A DNA stretch of 47,742 nucleotides from the NCBI GenBank assembly GCA_017620335.1, contig JAFZQO010000016.1:1-47742 (forward strand). The letters run 5' to 3'. A model generated the notes under the pieces. It ran no database searches. It worked only from the letters and a program-made list of their open reading frames with translations, and was not told where the DNA came from. This document shows positions 26,616 through 33,978 of this stretch, one piece after another. Position 1 is the first letter of the stretch. Each line of letters starts with the position of its first letter. The stretch is from Bacteroidales bacterium. Its GTDB lineage: Bacteria; Bacteroidota; Bacteroidia; Bacteroidales; UBA932. A program made the translations under genes and the position numbers.

Positions 26616-28099
26616 CACATTACATCTCATCGACCCGACTCTCGCTCGAGAGACTCAAGGAGATTATCGAAAACCGCGAAAAGATCGCCCTCTCCCACGG
26701 GGCGACCGATGACATCATCAAATGCCGCAAGTTCCTTGACAGGAAGACCGAGGACATAGACAGACCGCTGTACGGCATCACCACGGGTTTCGGTTCATTG
26801 TACAATGTGACCATCCCGCAGGAAGGCCTCTCCCAGCTGCAGCACAATCTCGTGATGTCCCACGCCTGCGGAGCCGGGGAGACCGTACGCCCCGAGATCG
26901 TCAAGATCATGCTCTTCCTGAAGGCGCAGAGCCTCTCCTACGGGCACTCGGGAGCACAGCTGATTACCGTACAGCGCCTTATAGACATGTTCAACAACGA
27001 CATCCTGCCGGTGGTGTACCAGCAGGGCTCGCTGGGAGCCTCGGGAGACCTCGCTCCCCTCGCCCACCTCAGCCTGCCGCTGATCGGCATGGGCGAAGTG
27101 CTGTACAAGGGCAGGGTGCGGCAGGCCGCGGACGTCTGGAAGGAACTCGGATGGGAGCCCATCACCCTGCAGTCCAAGGAAGGACTGGCGCTTCTCAACG
27201 GCACGCAGTTCATGAGTGCGCACGCGGTCTGGGCCCTTCTCAAGAGCATACGGCTCTCCAAATGGGCCGACCGCATCGGCGCGATGTCGCTCGACGCCTA
27301 CGACGGCCGCATCGAGCCTTTCCTCCCGCTCACGCACATGATACGCCCGCACCGCGGACAGATAACGACCGGCAAGCGTTTCATGGAGATACTCGAAGGC
27401 AGCGAACTGATCGGAAGGCCGAAGGAGCATGTCCAGGACCCGTACAGTTTCCGGTGCATCCCGCAGGTCCACGGCGCGGTCAAGGACAACATAATGTACG
27501 TCGAGTCGGTCATCGAGAACGAGATCAATTCCGCTACTGACAATCCCAACATTTTCCCCGACGACGACATGGTCATCTCCGCGGGCAACTTCCACGGAGA
27601 GCCCATAGCCATCCCGATGGACGCGCTGTCCATCGCCATGTCTGAGCTAGCAAGCATCTCTGAACGAAGGACTTACCAGCTTATTCACGGCCTTCGGGGC
27701 CTACCCAAATATCTGGTGGCCAATCCCGGTCTCAACAGCGGCTTCATGATCCCGCAGTACACCGCGGCCTCGATAGTCAGCCAGAACAAGGGGCTCTGCT
27801 GGCCCGCCTCCTGCGACTCCATTCCGTCGTCGCAGGGCCAGGAGGACCATGTCAGCATGGGCTCGAACTCCGCCACCAAGCTCGTGCGCATAGTGGACAA
27901 CGTCGAGAGAGTGCTCGCGATCGAGCTCTTCAACGCCGCCCAGGCGCTGGAGTTCCGCCGCCCGGCCAAGTCCTCCCCCGTCATCGAGCGCATCTTCAAG
28001 GATTACCGCAAGGTCGTCCCCTTCATCGACAACGACACCTACATGCACCCTCTGATCGAGAAGTCCATCGAATTCATCCGCCAGGAGCAGTATATATGA
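26612..28099 (+). CDS. hutH: Histidine ammonia-lyase
   Basis: A 495-aa lyase that deaminates histidine to trans-urocanate, the first step of the pathway. The self-forming MIO cofactor triad is A143-S144-G145 in GSLGASGDLAPLAHLSLPL; the catalytic tyrosine region YGITTGFGSL (54-63) and the QDPYSFRC, SATDNPN and HGLRGLP motifs are intact. Its start overlaps the end of hutU and its TGA overlaps the hutI ATG (ATGA at 28096-28099). Confidence 0.97.
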   Translation: MTHYISSTRLSLERLKEIIENREKIALSHGATDDIIKCRKFLDRKTEDIDRPLYGITTGFGSLYNVTIPQEGLSQLQHNLVMSHACGAGETVRPEIVKIMLFLKAQSLSYGHSGAQLITVQRLIDMFNNDILPVVYQQGSLGASGDLAPLAHLSLPLIGMGEVLYKGRVRQAADVWKELGWEPITLQSKEGLALLNGTQFMSAHAVWALLKSIRLSKWADRIGAMSLDAYDGRIEPFLPLTHMIRPHRGQITTGKRFMEILEGSELIGRPKEHVQDPYSFRCIPQVHGAVKDNIMYVESVIENEINSATDNPNIFPDDDMVISAGNFHGEPIAIPMDALSIAMSELASISERRTYQLIHGLRGLPKYLVANPGLNSGFMIPQYTAASIVSQNKGLCWPASCDSIPSSQGQEDHVSMGSNSATKLVRIVDNVERVLAIELFNAAQALEFRRPAKSSPVIERIFKDYRKVVPFIDNDTYMHPLIEKSIEFIRQEQYI

Positions 28100-29319
28100 A
28101 ACTGTTGATCATCAATATCGGGGAAATCGCCGGTATCGTGCCGGAGGGCGTTTTGCGCAAGCAGGGCCCTGAGATGTCGGAGACCGGTGTCCTGAAGGAC
28201 GCCTGGCTCCGTGTCGAGGACGGCCTGATCAAGGATTTCGGCCCGATGGCGGATTGTCCGGAGGCGGCCGGTGAAGTGCTGGACGCAGAAGGCGGCATGG
28301 TGATGCCGGCGTTCTGCGACAGCCACACGCACGTCGTGTACGCCGGCAGCCGCGAGGGTGAATTCCTCGACAAGATCAACGGACTGTCATACGAGGAGAT
28401 CGCCGCACGGGGCGGAGGAATCCTGAACTCCGCCGACCTGCTCCACCGCACCTCGGAGGACGAATTGTTCGAGGAGTCGATGGTCCGCGTCCGCGAAATG
28501 ATGGCAGCCGGCTCCGGCGCAATCGAGATTAAAAGCGGATACGGCCTAAATCCGGAGGATGAACTGAAGATGCTCAGGGTTATTCGCCGAATTCGGGAGA
28601 GCGTCCCAGCAGTCATACGCTCGACCTTCCTGGGAGCGCATGCTGTCGGCCGTAAATACACACACGAGTCATACGTTGACGAGGTCGTCAGAATGATGCC
28701 ACAGGCTGCGGAACTCGCTGATTTCGTGGATGTTTTCTGCGACAAAGGATTCTTCACTCCGGAGGATGCGATACGTATCATGAAGGCCGGGGCCGCCTGC
28801 GGCCTGCCGGCCAAGATCCACGCCAACGAGCTCGCCGAGAGCGGCGGCGTGGAAGCCGGCGTCCGCTGCGGCGCGCTCTCGGTGGACCACCTCGAGCGCA
28901 GCGGCCCCGTCCAGGTCGAAGCCCTGCGCGGCGCGGTCACGATGCCGACCATGCTTCCCGGCTCGTCGTTCTTCCTCGGGATTCCATTCGCGCCTGCGAA
29001 GTCATTTATCGAAGCGGGATTGGGCATTGCACTGGCCTCGGACTACAATCCGGGCTCTTCCCCTTCCGGAGACATGCGTTTCATTATGGCGCTCGGCTGC
29101 ATCAGGATGCGCCTCACGCCTGTACAGGCTTTCAACGCCGTGACGCTGAACTCCGCCTACGCCATGGGCGTCGCCCATCTCGTCGGCTCCGTCACGCCCG
29201 GCAAGATCGCCAACCTCATCGTCACAGCCCCCGGCTGGAACCTCACGAAGATCCCTTATCTCCACCACACCCCTTTCATCCGTCACATCTTCCTTCGCAG
29301 CTCCCTTTTCAGAGGGTGA
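28096..29319 (+). CDS. hutI: Imidazolonepropionase
   Basis: A 407-aa amidohydrolase that opens imidazolonepropionate to formiminoglutamate, the substrate of FtcD. Metal ligands H77 and H79 sit in CDSHTHVVYAGSREGEF; AARGGGILNSA, SGYGL, KIHANELAESGG, DHLE and ASDYNPGS complete the family pattern. It is the last gene of the tdh-ftcD-hutUHI operon and convergent with the DUF1593 gene, with only 3 bp between the stop codons and no terminator hairpin visible there. Confidence 0.96.
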   Translation: MKLLIINIGEIAGIVPEGVLRKQGPEMSETGVLKDAWLRVEDGLIKDFGPMADCPEAAGEVLDAEGGMVMPAFCDSHTHVVYAGSREGEFLDKINGLSYEEIAARGGGILNSADLLHRTSEDELFEESMVRVREMMAAGSGAIEIKSGYGLNPEDELKMLRVIRRIRESVPAVIRSTFLGAHAVGRKYTHESYVDEVVRMMPQAAELADFVDVFCDKGFFTPEDAIRIMKAGAACGLPAKIHANELAESGGVEAGVRCGALSVDHLERSGPVQVEALRGAVTMPTMLPGSSFFLGIPFAPAKSFIEAGLGIALASDYNPGSSPSGDMRFIMALGCIRMRLTPVQAFNAVTLNSAYAMGVAHLVGSVTPGKIANLIVTAPGWNLTKIPYLHHTPFIRHIFLRSSLFRG

Positions 29320-29322
29320 AGG

Positions 29323-30771
29323 TCAGTCGACGGAGATGATGACGCGGCGGTAGGAAACCAGGTTGAAGGGGCCGTCGTCGTGCACCTCGCAGATAAGATG
29401 GAACTGACGGCCGGCGGCATCCGAAGGGACCGTGAAAAGGGCCTTCGGAGCGTCGGTGTCAGCGATATCGGGAAGGACCCCGTCTTCAGGGAACTCCTGG
29501 AACCACCACTCGAAACGCAGCCCGTCACCGTCGGGATCCATGGACCTGGAAGCGTCGAAACTGAGCGCGGCGCCGGGACTGACATGGACCTCAAACGGTT
29601 TCAAACCATCAGAAATATTGAGTTTCAAAGCTTTACGCCCAGACTTAGCGGAGAGTACGACGACGGGGTTGTGGTTTCCGGAACCTTCCGCCGCCCATTG
29701 CATCCGGGAGGCGAAATCATTGAACTCGTCCGGGTAGAACTTATGCTCGTACGTGTTTGAGATACCCTTCAGCGGCTGCTGCCAGTTGGTCCAGGCGTGA
29801 GTCTCTTCATCGGGGGAAATGCCGAACTGATGGCATCCGCCCCAGCCGACCTGCTCCGGATGCTCCGGGTCGTTGAGTCCGTTGGGCATCACGTTCAGGA
29901 AGCTCGGAGTATCGCCTTCAACGCCCCAGAGATAGTGCGGATAGACCTTTCCCATCTCGCCATGGCCCTGGATCAGCTCGGCATACTTGTCCCAGTTCCT
30001 GACACCCAGGGAGTTCTGGTTCAGCCACGCGCTCTCGTCCCAAACCAGCATGAGGTCGTCGGAGAAGTCGCGGCGCAGCCACTGGTGGGAGCTGTACGCC
30101 CTGTCCATGCGCATGCTGTAGTGCATGTCCTGGTCGGTGATGGTATAGAGTCTGAATTTCCGTACGAAAGCCTTGAGATCTTCCGGAGACCTCTCCTGAC
30201 TGACGCGCCAGATGGCCTGAGACAGCGTATTCGCCCCGCCCCAGGAGCACACCCAGATCGGGCGCGGATCATCCTCGTCGGCCAGTTTGATCAGGAGGTC
30301 GCTTCCGGGGGAATCGTTCCCCTCTCCTATAACACCTATTCCGGCCCTTTTGCTGCCCATGACCGAACGGCTGCGGATGTACTCCGCGCTGGGCCAGTAC
30401 CCGAGCTCCTGCCTGCCGTTTTCCTCCTCAAGACTCTTGAAACCGGTCTGTCCGGAGCGCTTCATAAGGTTCTGGACATCAATGGAGTATCCGTCAATCA
30501 CCCGGTAAAGATACTCAGCCCATTCCTCGGGATAAGGATCGCAGTTCCAGCCGATCGTTGTGCAGACCGCCTCAATCTCGAAGCGGTCGGCATAGGCCAG
30601 GAGACGGACGGCGGACTCGTTGTCGTCGGGCTCGACCTCGGCGGGGCCGATGTCCGTGCACACGACTATGCGCGGCTTGAGCACATTGGTCTCAACAGTG
30701 GCCTGCTGGCAGGAAACGGCGGCGAAAAGCGCAGCGAGGAAGGCTGCGGAAAGGAATGCACGGGATTTCAT
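29323..30771 (-). CDS. DUF1593 lipoprotein with nucleoside hydrolase-like domain
   Basis: A 482-aa exported lipoprotein: MKSRAFLSAAFLAALFAAVSC has a lipobox with C21. The mature N-terminal domain (about 30-330) starts IVVCTDIGPAEVEPDDNESA, resembling the calcium-binding Asp cluster of inosine-uridine nucleoside hydrolases. The C-terminal domain (about 380-482) contains SFDASRSMDPDGDGLRFEW, a PKD/Ig-like pattern, as in DUF1593 proteins. It may hydrolyse a glycosidic or N-ribosyl bond in the periplasm or on the surface; the substrate is unknown. The ATG at 30771 was chosen because it begins the signal peptide; an in-frame start at 30816 would lie inside the SRP RNA gene. Confidence 0.85.
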   Translation of the reverse strand: MKSRAFLSAAFLAALFAAVSCQQATVETNVLKPRIVVCTDIGPAEVEPDDNESAVRLLAYADRFEIEAVCTTIGWNCDPYPEEWAEYLYRVIDGYSIDVQNLMKRSGQTGFKSLEEENGRQELGYWPSAEYIRSRSVMGSKRAGIGVIGEGNDSPGSDLLIKLADEDDPRPIWVCSWGGANTLSQAIWRVSQERSPEDLKAFVRKFRLYTITDQDMHYSMRMDRAYSSHQWLRRDFSDDLMLVWDESAWLNQNSLGVRNWDKYAELIQGHGEMGKVYPHYLWGVEGDTPSFLNVMPNGLNDPEHPEQVGWGGCHQFGISPDEETHAWTNWQQPLKGISNTYEHKFYPDEFNDFASRMQWAAEGSGNHNPVVVLSAKSGRKALKLNISDGLKPFEVHVSPGAALSFDASRSMDPDGDGLRFEWWFQEFPEDGVLPDIADTDAPKALFTVPSDAAGRQFHLICEVHDDGPFNLVSYRRVIISVD

Positions 30772-30795
30772 ATCGGTTATCAGTCGGTATATACG

Positions 30796-30801
30796 AAAAA
30801 A
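30796..30801 (-). terminator. T run ending the SRP RNA
   Basis: The minus strand has TTTTTT right after the closing CTTTCCC of the SRP RNA hairpin, so the RNA's own stem probably serves as terminator stem. Confidence 0.6.
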
Positions 30802-30898
30802 GGGAAAGCTTAGCACATCGCACCGCTACGACCTCCTACCCTTGCTGCATTCCTACCCTGGGGGAGTTCAGAGGGAGCTGGTCGTGTACGACTTTCCC
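30802..30898 (-). ncRNA. ffs: Signal recognition particle RNA, small bacterial type
   Basis: The minus strand contains the SRP domain IV core: CCCCCAGGGTAGGAATGCAG followed by CAAGGGTAGGAGG, i.e. a GGAA-type apical loop and the asymmetric GCAGCAAGG internal loop that binds Ffh. Flanking sequences pair to a single long hairpin closed by GGGAAAG (30898-30892) and CTTTCCC (30808-30802), about 97 nt in all, followed by six T. An exact Bacteroidota promoter ends 4 nt upstream. With Ffh this RNA targets nascent membrane and secreted proteins. Ends are estimated from the closing stem. Confidence 0.88.
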
Positions 30899-30902
30899 GC
30901 TG

Positions 30903-30933
30903 CAAATATAGATAATTTTCAGATTCCTTCAAA
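30903..30933 (-). promoter_or_regulatory. SRP RNA promoter
   Basis: The minus strand reads TTTG (30933-30930), a 19-nt spacer and TATATTTG (30910-30903), an exact match to the Bacteroidota consensus. It starts 1 nt after the stop codon of the BaiN-like gene. Confidence 0.85.
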
Positions 30934-30934
30934 A

Positions 30935-32338
30935 TTATTGCGCCAGCAGGGACTTTGCGGCGGACTGTCCGGCGAGATAGCCCGTGCAGAAGGCCGCCTG
31001 AAGGTTGTAGCCTCCCGTGTCGCAGTCCATGTCCATGACCTCGCCGCAGAAATACAGCCCCGGGACGAGCCTGGACTCCATAGTCTTGGGCAGCAGCTCA
31101 TCGGTGTCAACGCCTCCGGCGGTAACGACGCAGCGTTCGTATCCGACGAAGCCTTCTATGGGGAAATCCCACTGTTTCAAGGCTTTGGCTATGACGGAAA
31201 GGTTGACGAAAGCCTGCTGTGCGCCTACGCTGTAGCGGCCGCTGCCGTCACGCGTGCCGGCCTTGCGCTTGACCGTGACTATGTCGGGATGGGCGGCCAG
31301 GAAGGCAGGTATGAGCTCCCAGGGCATGAGTTTGCCGAGGAGGATGCGGCAGCGCTCGCGGTCGCCCTTGCCCCGGCTGCGCGGGTCGCGCGCGACCTCG
31401 TCCCAAAGGGACTTGACGCGCGCCGCCAGTTCGGCAGCCTCGACGCCGGGCTTCAGGTCCAGCCGTAGCGTGACCTTCGAGCCGTTGATTATGGCCTTGA
31501 CGCAGCGGCGGCTGAGCTGGAAGCCAACCGGGCCCTCGATGCCTCCGTCGGTGAAATCAACGTCCCCGAACTCACTTTCGACGGATTGGCCGTCTATGAC
31601 CGCCGCAAGGCTGATATTCTTCAACTGAATGCCTGCCAGGGACTTGCCGAATTCCGAGAGGGGTGTGCCGCGGTCGATATGACCCTTGCCGCGGGAAATG
31701 ATATCCCCGGTCTTGTAGCCCTTCGGAACAAGGGCGGTCAGGGACGGGAAGCAGGGGCGGACGGCGTGGCCGAGGCCTTCGGCCCAGGCCAGCGCGTCGC
31801 CCGTCGACCCCGTCCCGGGGTACGACAGGCCGCCGGTGGCTATGATGAGCCTGCGGCAGCGGTGCTCCAGCCCGTCGGCGGTATTGACCTTGAAACCGTC
31901 GGCCATCCTGACGATTCCGGTCACGGGACAGTCGGTAACGACCTTCACCCCGTATCCGGTGCAGGCGCGCAGGAGAGTGTCCACCACGTCAGAGGCATGA
32001 TATGAAGCCGGAAAAGCCCTGTCTCCCCTCTCCACAACGGCCTTCATGCCGTTGGATTCGAAGAAATCCACGACAGCCGTACTGTCCAGATTGTAAAAGG
32101 AAGGCTTGACGAAATTGGACTTCGAGCGGATGTGCGGCGAGAAGGCGTTCCAGTCCTTGACATTTGTGAAATTGCACCGTCCCTTGCCGGTAATCATGAT
32201 TTTCCTGCCTGGGCGCGGCATCTTCTCAAGCACGGTGACCTGTGAGTCGGAGCCGTTGTCAACCAGCCATTTGGCCGCACCGTATGCCGCCATGAGCCCG
32301 GACGCGCCACCCCCGATTATCATGATCTCCGACTTCAT
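30935..32338 (-). CDS. BaiN/HI0933-family NAD(P)/FAD-dependent oxidoreductase
   Basis: A 467-aa flavoprotein. The FAD-binding dinucleotide motif is IIGGGASGLMAAYG near residues 6-19; MPRPGRKIMITGKGRCNFTN, IIATGGLSYPGTGSTGDALAWAEGLGH and the C-terminal VTAGGV...LYFCGEVMDMDCDTGGYNLQAAFCTGYLAG are diagnostic of the HI0933-like family. The physiological substrate is not established; some relatives are annotated as bile-acid 3-dehydro-desaturating reductases, but that should not be assumed here. It is somewhat longer than the usual 400-420 aa. The upstream -7 box is at 32356-32363. Confidence 0.9.
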   Translation of the reverse strand: MKSEIMIIGGGASGLMAAYGAAKWLVDNGSDSQVTVLEKMPRPGRKIMITGKGRCNFTNVKDWNAFSPHIRSKSNFVKPSFYNLDSTAVVDFFESNGMKAVVERGDRAFPASYHASDVVDTLLRACTGYGVKVVTDCPVTGIVRMADGFKVNTADGLEHRCRRLIIATGGLSYPGTGSTGDALAWAEGLGHAVRPCFPSLTALVPKGYKTGDIISRGKGHIDRGTPLSEFGKSLAGIQLKNISLAAVIDGQSVESEFGDVDFTDGGIEGPVGFQLSRRCVKAIINGSKVTLRLDLKPGVEAAELAARVKSLWDEVARDPRSRGKGDRERCRILLGKLMPWELIPAFLAAHPDIVTVKRKAGTRDGSGRYSVGAQQAFVNLSVIAKALKQWDFPIEGFVGYERCVVTAGGVDTDELLPKTMESRLVPGLYFCGEVMDMDCDTGGYNLQAAFCTGYLAGQSAAKSLLAQ

Positions 32339-32355
32339 ATTCTGCAGTTTTTTTA

Positions 32356-32363
32356 CAAAAATA
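32356..32363 (-). promoter_or_regulatory. -7 element of the BaiN-like gene
   Basis: The minus strand reads TATTTTTG, 17 nt before the ATG (32338). It is divergent from the tRNA-Thr promoter. Confidence 0.5.
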
Positions 32364-32375
32364 AGAAAAAAAGCG

Positions 32376-32383
32376 TATATTTG
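32376..32383 (+). promoter_or_regulatory. tRNA-Thr promoter -7 element
   Basis: TATATTTG lies 8 nt before the tRNA 5' end, so the primary transcript would have almost no leader. No TTTG is present at the -33 distance. Confidence 0.65.
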
Positions 32384-32391
32384 CAGTCCAA

Positions 32392-32464
32392 GCCACTTTA
32401 GCTCAGTCGGTAGAGCAGCGCATTCGTAACGCGCAGGTCGTCAGTTCGAGCCTGATGAGTGGCT
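32392..32464 (+). tRNA. tRNA-Thr, anticodon CGU
   Basis: A 73-nt cloverleaf: acceptor GCCACTT pairs with GAGTGGC (one G-U), D arm GCTC/GAGC, anticodon stem GCGCA/CGCGC, anticodon loop TTCGTAA with CGT at 34-36, and T arm GTCAG/CTGAT with loop TTCGAGC. The last anticodon-stem pair is an A31-C39 mismatch where E. coli tRNA-Thr(CGU) has A-U. CCA is not encoded. The gene stands alone between the BaiN-like gene and the M28 peptidase gene. Confidence 0.95.
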
Positions 32465-32470
32465 CCCCAG

Positions 32471-32494
32471 GGGGACTCTTCGGAGTCCCCTTTT
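32471..32494 (+). terminator. Intrinsic terminator after tRNA-Thr
   Basis: GGGGACTC, a TTCG tetraloop and GAGTCCCC form a perfect 8-bp stem followed by TTTT. It starts 6 nt after the tRNA 3' end. Confidence 0.88.
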
Positions 32495-32516
32495 CCGTTA
32501 TAACACGTTCCGTCTC

Positions 32517-32546
32517 TTTGCAAATCGGCTGTTTTTCACTATCTTG
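32517..32546 (+). promoter_or_regulatory. Promoter of the M28 peptidase gene
   Basis: TTTG (32517-32520), 19 nt, then TATCTTG (32540-32546), which is the -7 consensus short of one T. The ATG is 31 nt further on. Confidence 0.5.
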
Positions 32547-32577
32547 TGGCAACAAACCGACTTAACGACATCGATCC

Positions 32578-33933
32578 ATGAAAAGACTCTCCCCCGTCAT
32601 TGCAATCGCATTGCTCCTCGCCCTTTCCTGCCAGTCACGGAATGACGTCTCGACAAAAGCCGATCCGGTCATCAGCGATGCGCTCGCGCAGGTGAACATC
32701 GACAGCGTCAGGACCTACATCGACGACCTGGTCGCACTCCATACCAGACATACTCTGAGCACGCAGACCGATCCGGAGCGCGGACTGGGAGCGGCTATTG
32801 CTTATCTGGAGAGGCGCTGCGGCCGCTGGGCGCAGAGCGCCCCCGCAGGCCGCCCGGCGCCGAGGATCGAGCGGGTGTACTATACCGCAGGAGAAAACGG
32901 GGGACGATATGACAGGGTCGTTTCCGTTCCGGAACTGATGGTCACACTGCCCGGCACGGATGGAGCTCGGGAGCTGATCCTTATGGCCCATATCGATACC
33001 AGGGTGCTGGACGTCATGGACTCCACGGCCTTCGCGCCCGGAGCGGACGACGACGGCAGCGGAGTGGCCTGCCTGCTGGAAACCGTCCGCATCCTGTCGC
33101 AGATACCTTTGGAGCAGACCGTAAAGTGCCTCTTCGTATCCGGTGAGGAGCAGGGACTGGACGGATCAAGGCATTTCGCGGCAAAGGCCAGAGAAGAAGG
33201 ATGGCCGGTACACGCCGTGCTCAGCAACGACATGATAGGCAACTCCAGGGCCAGCGGTACGGAACTGCACGAGGACCACAAGGTCAGGGTATTCTCAGAA
33301 AGCCGCAACGGCGAGGACACCGACTCCCGTCAACTCGCCCGCTACATAAAGGAAACGGCGGGGATTTACGTACCGGATCAGGAAGTCGTACTTAACTACC
33401 GTTCAGACCGTTACGGCCGCGGAGGAGATCAGCGCTATTTCCAAAGGGAAGGCTTCACGGCAGTCCGCGTCTGCGAATACTGCGAGGATTACGAGCGCAC
33501 CCATCAGGACGTCCGCACTGAAAACGGGACGGATTACGGCGACCTTGCGAAGTACGTGGATTTCCCCTATCTGGTCCGGAACATCAAGGTCAACCTCGCC
33601 GCCGTCATGTCCCTTGCCCAGGCGCCCGCCACCCCTGCGAAAGTCAGGATAGCCAATGCGGGCGACCTCGACAACAACACTATCCTTACTTGGGAACCTG
33701 TACTCGGGAAAGATGGACGGCCTGACACTTCCGTCACTTATCAGATACTCTGCCGCGAGACCTCGGATTCAGAATGGATGGCAGCAATGCCGATGGGGAT
33801 CCAGGACAGGGTGGCCGCGACCGCCGAAAGCCTGATGGAATACACCTGTCCCCTCAGCAAGGACAACTACTTTTTCGCCGTCCGCGCTCTTTCAGCCGAC
33901 GGCCATCCCGGCCTCCCCGCCGTAGCGCAATAA
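32578..33933 (+). CDS. M28-family zinc aminopeptidase-like lipoprotein
   Basis: A 451-aa exported protein. MKRLSPVIAIALLLALSC has a lipobox with C18. The M28 domain (about 95-345) carries the dinuclear zinc ligands MAHIDTR, GADDDGSGVA (bridging Asp), SGEEQG with the catalytic Glu, and a later HQD; NDMIGN follows the Glu pair. Residues about 350-450 look like a fibronectin type III module (KVRIANAGDLDNNTILTWEPV...). It probably trims peptides in the periplasm or on the cell surface. A weak 8-bp hairpin follows at 33940-33966, between this gene and the convergent flavoprotein gene. Confidence 0.9.
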   Translation: MKRLSPVIAIALLLALSCQSRNDVSTKADPVISDALAQVNIDSVRTYIDDLVALHTRHTLSTQTDPERGLGAAIAYLERRCGRWAQSAPAGRPAPRIERVYYTAGENGGRYDRVVSVPELMVTLPGTDGARELILMAHIDTRVLDVMDSTAFAPGADDDGSGVACLLETVRILSQIPLEQTVKCLFVSGEEQGLDGSRHFAAKAREEGWPVHAVLSNDMIGNSRASGTELHEDHKVRVFSESRNGEDTDSRQLARYIKETAGIYVPDQEVVLNYRSDRYGRGGDQRYFQREGFTAVRVCEYCEDYERTHQDVRTENGTDYGDLAKYVDFPYLVRNIKVNLAAVMSLAQAPATPAKVRIANAGDLDNNTILTWEPVLGKDGRPDTSVTYQILCRETSDSEWMAAMPMGIQDRVAATAESLMEYTCPLSKDNYFFAVRALSADGHPGLPAVAQ

Positions 33934-33939
33934 ATGCCG

Positions 33940-33966
33940 CATCCTTCGACCGGAGGTAGAAGGATG
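33940..33966. terminator. Weak hairpin between convergent genes
   Basis: CATCCTTC (33940-33947) and GAAGGATG (33959-33966) form an 8-bp stem with an 11-nt loop between the converging M28 and COG2509 genes. It has no clear T run on either strand, so terminator function is a guess from position. Confidence 0.35.
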
Positions 33967-33978
33967 AAGGAATAAGGG

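Noticed and set aside
30935-32338. Bile-acid metabolising enzyme BaiN
   Set aside because: The HI0933-like family is broad and mostly of unknown function, and no other bai gene is in the neighbourhood.
32427-32434. Defective tRNA because of the A31-C39 mismatch in the anticodon stem
   Set aside because: The other four pairs of the stem, all other arms and the promoter and terminator are intact; a single mismatch next to the loop is tolerated in tRNAs.
33940-33966. Part of the inverted-repeat family seen at 35637 and 42856
   Set aside because: Its arms are only 8 bp, the loop is 11 nt and the GGGGGACC core is absent.
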